Of a DNA stretch of 64,000 bases, positions 23,759 through 34,853 are shown in pieces. A program made the translations under genes and the position numbers. This DNA is from Lytechinus pictus (Eukaryota > Echinodermata > Echinoidea > Temnopleuroida > Toxopneustidae). Below the pieces are notes generated by a model that worked only from the letters and a program-made list of their open reading frames with translations, did no database searches and was not told the origin of the DNA. The first letter of the stretch is position 1. Every line of letters begins with the position of its first letter. The stretch lies in assembly GCF_037042905.1 (NCBI RefSeq), contig NC_087257.1, positions 16,422,001 to 16,486,000 of the forward strand. Direction: 5' to 3'.

Positions 23759-26700
23759 GTCCGGGTTATAATTGAGCAAGGTGCCACAAGAAAAAGGAGA
23801 AATTTTCATATAGTGCTTCTAGACCAGTTTTTTACGCTGAATATGAATATATGAGGTAACCAGGCTGTATCCTGAAAATTAACCCGTGAGGGCGCTTTTT
23901 TCAAAATGGCCGCCAAATTTTCAGAACATTTGAATTTTCGCACATAGATTTTGACATAAATATTCCATTGCCACAAAATTAGTGTCATATGAAAGACAAA
24001 TAAATTTTCTACAATTTGGTACTATTTATAGGGGATAAGTAGGTCATTTGGCTGAGATTTTAAGTAGAAAACTGCATTTTTTGTCATTTTTTCCCAAAAA
24101 TTGAAAATTTTGCAAATACATGATTTTACATAATTCTAAGAAAAATGAATGAATTACCTTGAAATGTTCCAGAAAACTTTATTGATATACTATTATCATG
24201 TGGATGAAATTCCAACTCTGTATCATTCTTCTTAGCAAATTTATAAGGTATCAAACTTGAATACTTCAATTTCAGAAATGTCGCTTTTTGTATGCATTTC
24301 CATAGACTAATACGTATAACATGTACTGTACATGTATAATGTATAGTTTAAAATAGTTTAAAATTTAAATGCAATTATCTCCGCTTTTTAACCACTTGGA
24401 GAGTTAAGAGTAGGCTTTTCTCTATCAGCTACATAAAACAAAATGTTGGCACATCAAGGCCTGACCCTCTCATGGGGTGGGGGTGTCGAAGTCACCCCCC
24501 CCCCCCTTGCCCTTGGCTATATCATGTTGTTGTATATTGCCTATTTGTTGGAAAAATCTGTTTTTTGGAGCACCCATTGAAGCAAAAACAGGCATTTCTG
24601 CTATACAGTACAGTCACTTTGATTGCTTTGAAACCACTTGGAGAGGAAAGAGTATATAGGCTTTGTTCTACCAGCTTCATACAAAGTGGCACATCGAAGC
24701 CTACCCCTCTCGGGGGGGGGGGTTTGCTTAATATTGCCAATTTATTTGAAAATTCACAATTTTGGACCCAACATTGAGGCCAAAAATCGTTCGTGCTTTG
24801 TTGTACACCCCATTTTATTGATTTGAAACCACTTAGAGAGGAAAGAGTAAAGTTTGTTCTACCAGCTACATATAAATAAGCACTAGCACATTGAACCCTA
24901 GCCCTCTCATGGGCTGTCTAAGTCACCCCCCCCCCCCCCCTCTATATCATGTATATTGCCGATTTATTGGATATTTCACCATTTTGGATCACCCATTCAG
25001 GCAAAAGCGCGTTCCTACTATATAGTACAGCCAATTTTATTTTCTTGCAATGACTTGGAGAGGAAAGATTAGGCTTTGCTCTATCAGCTACATATCAAGA
25101 AGTGTTGGCAAATCAAAGCCTATCCCCTTCAGAATGTTCAGGGGGGCTGTAGAATTTACCCCACCAATTTTCGGTAATTGACTATCTATTGGACAGTCAC
25201 AATTTGCATCACCCATTGAGGCAAAGGGCGTTTCTACTACATAGCACAGCAAATTTCTTTTCTAGCAATGACTTGGAGAGGAAAGAGTAGGCTTTGCTCT
25301 ATCAGCTACATATAAAGAAGTGTTGGCAAATCAAAGCGTATCTCCTTCAAGCGGCTGTAGAAGTTACCCCACTAATTTTCGGTTTTTGGCTATTTGTTGA
25401 AAATTCACCATTTTGGAGCCCCCATTGAAGCAAAAAGGCGTCTCTGATATATAGTTCTGCCACTTTTATTGCCTTGAAACCACTTAGAGAGGAAAGAATA
25501 GGCTTTGCTCTATCAGCTACACAATTTTGTGCTGGCAAATAAAAGCCTACCCCCTTCTGGGGGCTGTCAAAATCACCCCCTCACCCCTTTGCGTTATTAC
25601 CTATTTATTGGAAATTCACCTTTTTTGAGCCCCCATTGAGGTAAAAAGACATCTCTGATATAAAGTTCTGCCACTTTTACTGCCTTGAAACCAATCAAGG
25701 AGGAAAGAATATGCTTTGCTCTACAAAGAAGTGCTGGCACATTGAAGCTTACCTATCTTGGCGGCTGTCAAATCACCCCACCCCTCTTGCATTATTGCCT
25801 AATTATTTGAAAATTCACAATTTTTGAGCCCCCATTGAGGCGATATGCACTTCTGCTGTATAAAACACCCAATTTCATTTTCTTGAAACCACTTGGAGAG
25901 GAAAGAGTAGGTTCCCATCTTTCAGCTATATATAACGAATTGCTGCCATATCGAAACCTGACCCACTTCAGGGGACTATATAGATGTTACCCCACCTTTT
26001 TTACGATTTTTTCCAATTCATTGGAAAACTCGCCATTTTGGAGCCCCATTGAGGCAAAAAAGTGTTTCTGGTATATAGTAGAGCCACTTCTTTATATGTA
26101 GCTGTTAGAGGAAAGCCTACTCTTTCCTCTCCAAGTAGTTTCAAGGCGGTAATAGTGGTAGAACTATATATCAGAACCGCCTTTTTGCCTCAATGGGGGC
26201 TCCAAAATGGTGAATTTTCCAATAAGTAAGCAATAATGAAAAAGGGGTGGGGTGATTTCAACAGCCCTCTGATGGGGATAGGCTTTTATTTGCGAGCATG
26301 TCTTTATATGTAGCTGTTAAAGCAAAGCCTATTTTTTCTCTCCAAGAGTTTTCAAGGGTGAAAAAAGGCAGAAACATAATCAGAAATGACTATCTGCCCC
26401 AATGGGGGCTCCAAAGTGGTGATTTTTTTCAATAAATAGGCAATAATGCTAAAGGGATGGGTGATTTCGACAGCCTCCTGCTGTTTGCCTGCACTTCTTT
26501 ATATGTGGCTGATAAAGCAAAACCTATTCTTTCCTCCCTAAGTGGTTTCAAGGATTTAAAAGTGGCAGAACTATATATCAGAAACGCCTTTTTTCCTCAA
26601 TGGAGGCTCCAAAATGGTGAATTTCAAGGGGGAGGGGGTAATTTCGACAGTCCCCTAAAGGGAGTAGGCTTTTATTTGCCAGTACATCTTTTTATGTAGC

Positions 26701-28675
26701 TGATAAAGCAAAACCTATTATTTACTCCCGAAGTGGTTTCAAGGCAGTAATAGTGGCAGAACTATATCAGAAATGCCTTTTTGCCTAAATGGGGGCTCCA
26801 AAATGGTGAATTTTCCAATAAATAGGCAATAATGCAAAAGGGGTGGGGTGATTTCAACAGCCTCCCGGAGGGGGTAGGCTTTTATTTGCCAGCACTTCTT
26901 TATATGTGGCTGATAAAGCAAATACTATTCTTTCCTCCCTAAGTGGTTTCAAGGCAGTAAAAGTGGCAGAACTATATCAGAAACGCCTTTTTTCCTAAAT
27001 GGGGGCTCCAAAATGGTGGATTTTTCAATAAATATGCTATAATGCAAAAGGGATGGGGTGATTTCAACAGCATCCCGGAAGGGGTAGGCTTTTCTTTGCC
27101 AGCACTTGTTTATATGCAGCTGCGCTGATAGAGCAAAGCTTACTCTTTCCTCTCCAAGTCATTGCAAGAAAATGAAATTGGCTATATAGTAGAAACGCAC
27201 TTTTGCCTCAATGGGTGATTCAAAATGGTGTAATTTCCAATAAATAGGCAATATACATGATATAGAGGGGGAGGGGTTGACTTAGACAGCCCCTGAGAGG
27301 GATATTTTTCGATGTGCCAGCGCTTCTTAATAGTTTGTAGCTGATAGAGCAAAGCCTACGCTTTTCTCTCAAAGTAATTGCAAGAAAATAAAATTGGCTG
27401 TATGATATAGAAACGCCCTTATGCCTCAATGGGTGATCCAAAATGGTGAAATTTCCAATAAATAGGCAACATACATGATATAGAGGAGGGGGTGACTTAG
27501 ACAGCCCCTGAGAGGGCTAGGGTTCGATGTGCTAGCGCTTATTTATGTAGCTGGTAGAACAAACTCTACTCTCTCAAAATTAATAAAATACTATTAAGCA
27601 CAAACGCTTTTTTGCCTCAATGTTGGGTCCAAAATGGTGAATTTCCAAATACATTGGCAATAAGCAAAAGGGGGAGGGGTGACTTTCCCAGCGCCCTCCC
27701 CCCCCCCCCCCCGAGAGGGGTTGGCTTCGATGTACGTGCCACTTCTTTTGATATAGCTGGTAGAACAAACATGACAAAGCTTACTCTTTTCCTCTCCAAG
27801 TGGTTTCAAAGTAATTAAAGTGGCTGTACTGTATAGCAGAAATGCCTTTTGCCTCGATGGGTGCTTCAAAAAATAGTGATTTTCCAATAAATAGGCAATA
27901 TACAACAACATGATATAGCCAAAGGGGGTGGGGGGGGGGGCTTTGACACCCCCACCCCATGAGAGTGTTAGGCCTCGATGTGCCAACATTTTGTTTTATG
28001 TAGCTGATAGAGAAAAGCCTACTCTTAACTCTCCAAGTGGTTAAAAAGCGGAGATAATTGCATTTAAATTTTATTAAACTATACATTATACATATTATAC
28101 ATGTACAGTACATGTTATACGTATTAGTCTATGGAAATGCATACCAAAAGCGACATTTCTGAAATTGAAGTATTCAAGTTTGATACCTTATAAATTTGCT
28201 AAGAAGAATGATACAGAGTTGGAATTTCATCCACATGATAATAGTATGTCAATAAAGTTTTCTGGAACATTTCAAGGTAATTCATTCATTTTTCTCAGAA
28301 TTATGTAAAATCATGTATTTGCAAAATTTTCAATTTTTGGGAAAAAATGACAAAAAATGCAGTTTTCTACTTAAAATCTCAGCCAAATGACCTACTTATC
28401 CCCTATAAATAGTACCAAATTGTAGAAAATTTATTTGTCTTTCATATGACACTAATTTTGTGGCAATGGAATACTTATGTCAAAATCTATGTACGAAAAT
28501 TCAAATGTTCTGAAAATTTGGCGGCCATTTTGAAAAAAGCGCCCTCACGGGTTAATTTTCAGGATACAGCCTGGTTACCTCATATATTCATATTCAGCGT
28601 AAAAAACTGGTCTAGAAGCACTATATGAAAATTTCTCCTTTTTCTTGTGGCACCTTGCTCAATTATAACCCGGAC
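23759..28675. mobile_element. Giant foldback element (4.9-kb palindrome with TA ends)
   Basis: The left end GTCCGGGTTATAATTGAGC (23759 on) recurs inverted at 28675. Both ends abut TA, as after Tc1/mariner-type insertion. The outer 640 bp of the two arms are almost identical; across about 300 bp that I compared only a couple of bases differ. Inside, each arm is a tandem array of units of about 200-240 bp (anchor CCACTTGGAGAGGAAAGAG) with 8 anchors in the left arm (24390-25890) and 10 inverted anchors in the right arm (26115-28020). The turn is near 26095. Units in the arrays are visibly diverged, unlike the outer arms. No transposase gene is present. The near-identical 60-codon frames at 23806 and 28446 are mirror images of the same non-coding arm. 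The architecture matches foldback transposons (Drosophila FB, sea urchin TU). Confidence 0.85.
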
Positions 28676-28844
28676 TAAGGAGGAATTTCATCTATTCAAC
28701 AATACTCTCTCTATATAGTAAGGTCTCGAGAAAAAAAAGAGAGAAAGTTTACTCAGTTATAATTGATAAATAACACATATTAGTAAAACGTATAGATCCC
28801 CTTTTTTTTTATTTGTATCCGCATATAAAAATGGCACATAGAAA

Positions 28845-30338
28845 CAGCGGCGTAACAGGGGTCGGTGGCCAGGGGGGGCAAGAGCCCAAAATTTCCCGGT
28901 CATATCATGGTATGAACAGGTGTAATGGTGTAATGAGGCGACTATTTTGAGAAGGCCAGATATTGCGTATCAGGCAGAATTTATCTTTTAAAAAAAGTTG
29001 CGAGCGAGCGAAGCGAGCGAACAAAAAATTTGACCTTTTTAATACAAAAATCCAATTTTGTGATAGATTTTGACATGATATCCAGAGAATAATATATTTC
29101 ACTCTTCTCTCTTTAGATTCCTTTTTTTGTGGTCTGTACGCCACTGTGAACAGGATTCTGTGCGGCAGTAGCATGAAGAGCAAAAAAAAAAAACCGAAGG
29201 GCGCATTATAGCACATGTGCTAAAAAGCTGCTTTATATAAGTCCCGAGCGAGCGAAGCGAGCGAGAAAAAATCACCTTTTCCTGAGAATCTAACTTTGAG
29301 CGATTTTTTTTCAGTAAATAAAATCATATCCTACACTTTTCCTTTGCTTTTCTTTCCTCCTTTTTTTGTTGTTCTTGTTTGTAGAACTTTTTGAAGCCAT
29401 GGCCCAACCCTTCCATACGCTGTGCTGTGCGGTTGGGGTCCGGGGCGGAGCCCCCGGAACTTCTTGATATCAAAGCCATTTAAACCTCGCAGATTGCCGC
29501 TATTTTAATCAAATCGCGGGCATATACAGAATATAGCTTAATTTTACACAACACATTTATTCAACCCAGTTGCGTAATGAACCAAATATTTTGCGGGAGC
29601 AAAACATTGCAATGTGGGAAAAATTTGTAAAAAGTCACCAGCGTGCAAAGCGAGCTGGAAAAAAAAAGCCTATTGAAATTAAATTCTAATTATGTGACAT
29701 ATTTTTCACTTATATTCAGCAAATAACACCTTTTATTGTTTCCATTCATTTCATTATACGTTGTCTCCTATAATTTATTTTATTTCCTCTTGGGTGTTGA
29801 ACCAAGACCCCCCCCCCCCCCCCCCGCCTGTCTGCAGTGATTGAAGCCATTTGGAGGTTATAAATGAAGAGCCCCTACTGCGTACATGGGGTCTGGGGCA
29901 AAGCCCCGGTAGCTTATTTGCATACAATTTAGCCCCGCATTTAGCAAGCTTAAAGCACAATGTTGTATGCAGTCCATTAGCTTTTGACTAATTACATTCT
30001 ACCTTCGTTTCCCGCAATTTGCCATTTTGTCATCTTTTGATTTATTTCCCACTGTGCTATATTGCATTACATAGGCCTATTTCGGAATGATTTGCTCTTT
30101 CTCAGATGTTCTTCTTTCGTACATTTTCCCACTTTCCTTCCTTTTCCATTAAAAAAAAGTTTTTTCTTCGTTTTCTTTTCACTTTTCCCTTTCCTTTTCC
30201 TCCTTTCCTTTTCCCCTTTCCTTCCCCTTTCCCTTTCTTTCTCCCTCTTTTTTTTTCCCGTTTTTCTTTTATTTTCCCGGTGAAATCCGCCAGGGGGGGC
30301 AACTTGCCCCCCCTGCCCCCCCGCCTGTTACGCCACTG
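28845..30338. mobile_element. Non-autonomous hAT-like element with 8-bp target duplication
   Basis: The termini CAGCGGCGTAACAGG and CCTGTTACGCCACTG are inverted copies of the CAG-GGCG type typical of hAT ends. The flanks carry the perfect 8-bp duplication CATAGAAA (28837-28844 and 30339-30346), the hallmark size for hAT transposase. The 1.49-kb interior has three GAGCGAAGCGAGC-like motifs (about 28997, 29244 and 29640), G-rich and C-rich tracts near the ends and a CTTTTCC-rich pyrimidine tract (30110-30260). No transposase ORF is visible. Confidence 0.8.
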
Positions 30339-31179
30339 CATAGAAAGTACATATATCATATACAAAAAAATAATATCCGTCAGGAATTTGAAGTGTATAA
30401 GGAAGACAGAATAAGTGAAACATACTGCTGGTAACTCCTAATTCCATTTGATGCGATAGCTTGTGATTCATTTGTACACAAAAAATGAACGAGTGAAATA
30501 AAACAATAACATAATTAATATCAGGCCTATCAGAAATTCGTTATATAAAACTATATCATTTTCTGTGTTACCTTGAAGGTCAGAAAAAACGCTTTCCAGA
30601 TTTTTTTTTTTTTTCATTTTATCTTCAGATGCCTCGAAAAGAATGAGTATAAGATACACTCTCTTCATATTTTTATTCCTTTTTACCTATTTTTTTTAAC
30701 CTATGATATATATTTTTATTTCCTGGAACATACTGTATGAAATCGTTGCAACAATATTATTGTTGGCACGATGGCTAAATCTGTAGATGAAACTGTAATC
30801 TCTCATGAATAAACTGTCCCAAAAGGACAATAACATGATGAGCGCTATTCTTCATTTGGCCATCAAGCGTGCGATGTAAACGCCGAAGAAGGCGCTTGCA
30901 ATCTTATTGATTGTTAGTGATAGAAGCAAAAGTTGATGGGTTTTTTTAAAAGAGATTATTTCTAGTTGCCTATTATTATTTCATCTTATTATACATATGA
31001 CCTTTCGGGTATTATGAAGAATAAAGACAAGAAATATAATCAGCTGCGATGTGTCTTTTTAGATCGGTGTAAAGGCGGAATAGAAGGTCTGTGTTTAGGG
31101 CAGATCGAGGGTTTCAGGAATTGGGGGTGTAGTGGTAAAAAGAACACGGTGCCCCGCAGTATGTTTGTGCCACACAGTC

Positions 31180-31440
31180 ACCAACAGTGTGTCGCAGTGT
31201 GTTCACAGTGTGTTAATTCACAGTGTGTTCACAGTGTGTTCTCTGTGTGTTCGCAGTGTGTTTATAGTGTGTTTGCAGTGTTTGCACAGGGTGTTCGCAG
31301 TGTGTTCACAGTGTGTTCGCAGTGTGTTCTCGATGTGGAACTCAGTGTGGAATGCAGTATGGAACACATTGTGAAAGAGTGTCTTACAGCAGTGTGGAAC
31401 ACAGTTTCACACAGTGCGTTCACAGTATGTTCACAGTGCG
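31180..31440. repeat. Degenerate 10-11 bp minisatellite (CAGTGTGTTCA)
   Basis: About 20 units of CAGTGTGTTCA/CAGTGTGTTCG, drifting to CAGTGTGGAA units at the right. Open frames through it (Cys-Ser-Gln-Cys-Val repeats) are artefacts of the period. Confidence 0.9.
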
Positions 31441-32904
31441 AGAGAAAATGTAAAATTTTCTTCACACTAAAAAAAAATCGAGCATTTTGACTGAATGAAT
31501 CGCATTTTAACATGGTCCGCTATGAGAACATCTTGTGTGTGGTTGAACTTTGAATCTATTACTTCAGACTGGGGCGGTAGGTCGATGTTTGAACTTTCTG
31601 CGTGCGACGGTACTTTTCCCAACAGGGTTAAATGCATTAATATCTTTTAAAATTATATATTAAAAGGTAAAACAAAAACCAACATATCTCCCATTATAAT
31701 AGTAAATATCTAAAATAATATACAGGGTAATCGTTTGAAAAATAATCGGTAGGGATTGGGGGCTGCACGGGCACACTAGACCTTTTTAGGCAACAAGACA
31801 TTATCTTTTGCACGCCCCTCCCCCCCCCCCACACACACACATAAACACACCTCTGCCTCCGGGCCTGTGTGGAAATCTTGAATACGTGTTTAAAGAGAGA
31901 GAGAAGGGGGGGGAGAAAAAAGAGCAAAGGAAAAGCAATGAGAGAGAAGAATAATGAAAAGAAGTGAAAAAAAAAATTTAAAGGTCATGAAGCTCCAACA
32001 CGCTTCACTCCACATTATCTATAGGATATCCGCCGATATTGATAATATTGAGTATTGTCCTATTACACACAAAAAAGGTCCTTGATCTGATTTTAGACCT
32101 TCGTTTTTTTTTACAAGTTATTGTTGATTCTCGATTAAATGATGCAAGGGATTGAGCAGAAAGTTGACCTGAACATGCTGAAAGTAATCTCACGGCCTGT
32201 GATCAGTATTACATTATATTCATACCATGCATATTGCACAAATTATGAGATTATAGTGTGTTGTGCTCAATGCATATGGAAATAAAAAGAAATGAGAATT
32301 AAAAACCTGTTTTCAGTATTGATTTTCTGTAGTTGCATGATCCAGGGGCATCCAGCCCCCCCCCCCCCACGCACACACACACACATATAAAACTTTGCTG
32401 TTGACCCGAGTATATACATCAAACACCACACCGGGCATTTCACTCTGGTGTTGAATTTGATGTATTAGTTCAACAACATTCGGTGTTACTCTTTCACTCT
32501 TTGGCATGTTTGATGTTATGCTCAATTTCCAGGGTGTAATCTTAACACCTCAGGGTGCAGTATACTCTTTGTACACCAACTGGGGTCAGTTTTAACATCC
32601 AAGTTGTTACTGTGCACACTCCCGTCCCCACCCTACACCATTTTCCATTCCGTCACCCCCCCCCCCCCTCCCTTCCCGTAACTTTGACTTACATAATAGT
32701 CCAGGAATCTCCCACTCTCTGCATAGTCTACACAATCCACATACACACAAAAAAAACCAAGGCGTTGATTGAATTGCATTGAAAACTGGGTTTTTTCAGT
32801 AGACATCAGTGTTTCAAATAATAGCACATGTATCAAAATGATTATCATACAAAAACATATAACAGATAAAAACCTTAAATACTATATACATATTTTTTTT
32901 AAGA

Positions 32905-33460
32905 TGGCAAACACGCTAAAAGCATGGAAATAATCGTTGCATGAATTTAATTGTTGAACATTATGGACTCTTCTCAAGGAAGTTTCCTTAAGATACTCAC
33001 CACTCTAAAGATGACGAGTTCCCTTTTGATAAAGTTCATTGTATTTTCTTACATTGCAGTTTCATACAATATAGTAGAAATGTTAACCTAGTAATTACAA
33101 ATAAAGTTATTGAATATTTTTCAGAAAAATAGAATATTCATTCCAACCTTTCAACAATTTATCAAATAAAATTATTCAAATAGATTTTTTTTTCTATTCT
33201 CCATTTGAGATTAAAACACGCTGAAAGCATAAAATGATCCCTCTCTGATAGACTCTCTTCCCAAAACAGTTACCTAAACATGAATCACCATTCTAAAGAT
33301 GACAATATCTCTTCTTGATAAAGTTCAGGGTATATTTTCTTTAATTTCATTTTATCCAATAAAACTGAGTTGTAAACCTAACTTGCATTTCAAATAAAGT
33401 TATCAAATCATTTTCCAGGAAAAAAGTTGAATATCATCTTAACATTTCGACATTATCATG
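32905..33460. repeat. Diverged tandem duplication, unit about 300 bp
   Basis: The block AAACACGCTAAAAGCAT (about 32909) through AATAAAGTTATTGAAT recurs from AAACACGCTGAAAGCAT (about 33215) through AATAAAGTTATCAAAT in the same order, including CTAAAGATGAC and CTTGATAAAGTTCA. It is non-coding, with clear but eroded similarity. Confidence 0.6.
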
Positions 33461-34670
33461 ATTATTATTATTCATAGAAGATAGTTATTTTCTGCACTCT
33501 CCATTTGCTTTTAGTTATTGTGACAGGCTTACATGAGATAATGAAAATACTTGGAGGAATGTTAAAAGTATGAATGCGGTCAAATGCTATTTTTTAGTCT
33601 TTTAATATTTAAAGTTGAATGTGGAATGATAAACTTGATATTTTAATCAAACACTTGATGATTTCAGGCACATCCTACGATTTAGTCGAAAGTATAACAT
33701 CTTATCTTGATTAACAAGTTTGCGGTCAGCAACACGTTCAAATAATAGCACACATAGATTGGGAAGAGACAAAGTGAACAAAAAATAGCAATAAATATTG
33801 CTTGCAACATGACAAAAGTAATTGTTTTCAGATCCAGCATATACTCAAGAAGATATACACAAAACTTGCATTTTCCTTTGATGTTTAAAGCTATGGTCAT
33901 ACGATCTTAGGTCATTCCTTAATCTGTTTTTGCCGATGAGATTTAATAAGATGCATGCTTACCTATTCCACAGTTATTGAACATAGTTTTGTGAAGGGAG
34001 TCAAATCATTGAATGGCGCTGGAAAATCTGTTTAGTTTGCTTGAGCTTTTGTCTTTAATAGAAGAAGTTAGATACACTGCTTCTGAAAAAGTCTGTTTAA
34101 AAAGACGAAAGTTCAAGCAAAGGTATCTTCTACACAGTATAAGTGCCATGGTTCCATCACAATGAGAATAAAATATCACACAATTCTTTTTCCTTGCACA
34201 AAATAAAAGCCTGGTGTTGTGGTAGGCCCCTTAACGACGATGGGTAGGCCTACTTCATCCATATCACTTTACGATTGTTCTACTCCGAGATAATGGCGGC
34301 AAAAAGGTGATATTTCATTCGCGGCATCTCATCACATTCAATAGCACAAAGGTTTACAGCGTCCTGTTCGCCTGTAACATACAGTGTTCCTATGATTTTT
34401 TTTTTTTTACCATATGACAATACTTACTCCTAAAAGACTGACGCGTCTTTCTCCTCTAAAACATTTTGTCAAAAGTCAGAGCCCCGTCTTGATTACAGCA
34501 TGCAGGGATCCCGCGGGAATCCCGTGAGCGGCTGTTCATTACAATCGTCACATTTCTCCGGGAATGCCGCTAAAGAAAAGACGCGTATAGATTATCGCAT
34601 CCATGTTACATACGAGATGGCCTGTCCGACCAAGTCCGCGATTGGCCGCATGAAATGACTGCATTCTATC

Positions 34671-34853
34671 ATTACCGTATCCCGATGTTACCGCATCTTT
34701 TAATGTTACCGCAGCCAGAGGTTACTCCATTCAGCAGGTACCGCGTCTCGAATTTACCGCATCCCGATGTTACCGGATCCTGAGTTTAACGCATCCATAG
34801 GTCACCGCATTCCTTGGTTACATATACTGTTCCTGCTTTATCCGCAGTTCCTG
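34671..34853. repeat. Degenerate 16-bp minisatellite abutting the receptor stop codon
   Basis: Repeated GTTACCGCATCCCGAT-like units, about ten copies with drift, run directly up to the TAG of the adhesion GPCR and so would form the start of its 3' UTR. The repeat is GC-richer than its surroundings. Confidence 0.7.

Larger units (their letters stand above)
30350..34670. other. Intergenic region left of the adhesion GPCR
   Basis: No exon recognised. It holds a minisatellite (31180-31440), poly(C) runs near 31818, 32356 and 32657, and a diverged tandem duplication (32905-33460). The part next to 34854 should contain the receptor's 3' UTR. The region 32440-32620 has GTGTTA/TAACAC words typical of short interspersed repeats, but I could not define ends. 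Confidence 0.4.

Noticed and set aside
23806-23988. 60-codon frame, repeated almost identically at 28446-28628
   Set aside because: The two frames are mirror images created by the inverted arms of the foldback element; no family signature.
23759-28675. Assembly artefact (false inverted duplication)
   Set aside because: The arms differ in unit number and sequence in the interior and both ends stop at TA with distinct flanks, which an assembly fold would not produce; long reads would still be decisive.
30966-31490. 174-codon Cys/Val/Ser-rich frame
   Set aside because: Lies over the CAGTGTGTTC minisatellite; repeat-driven.
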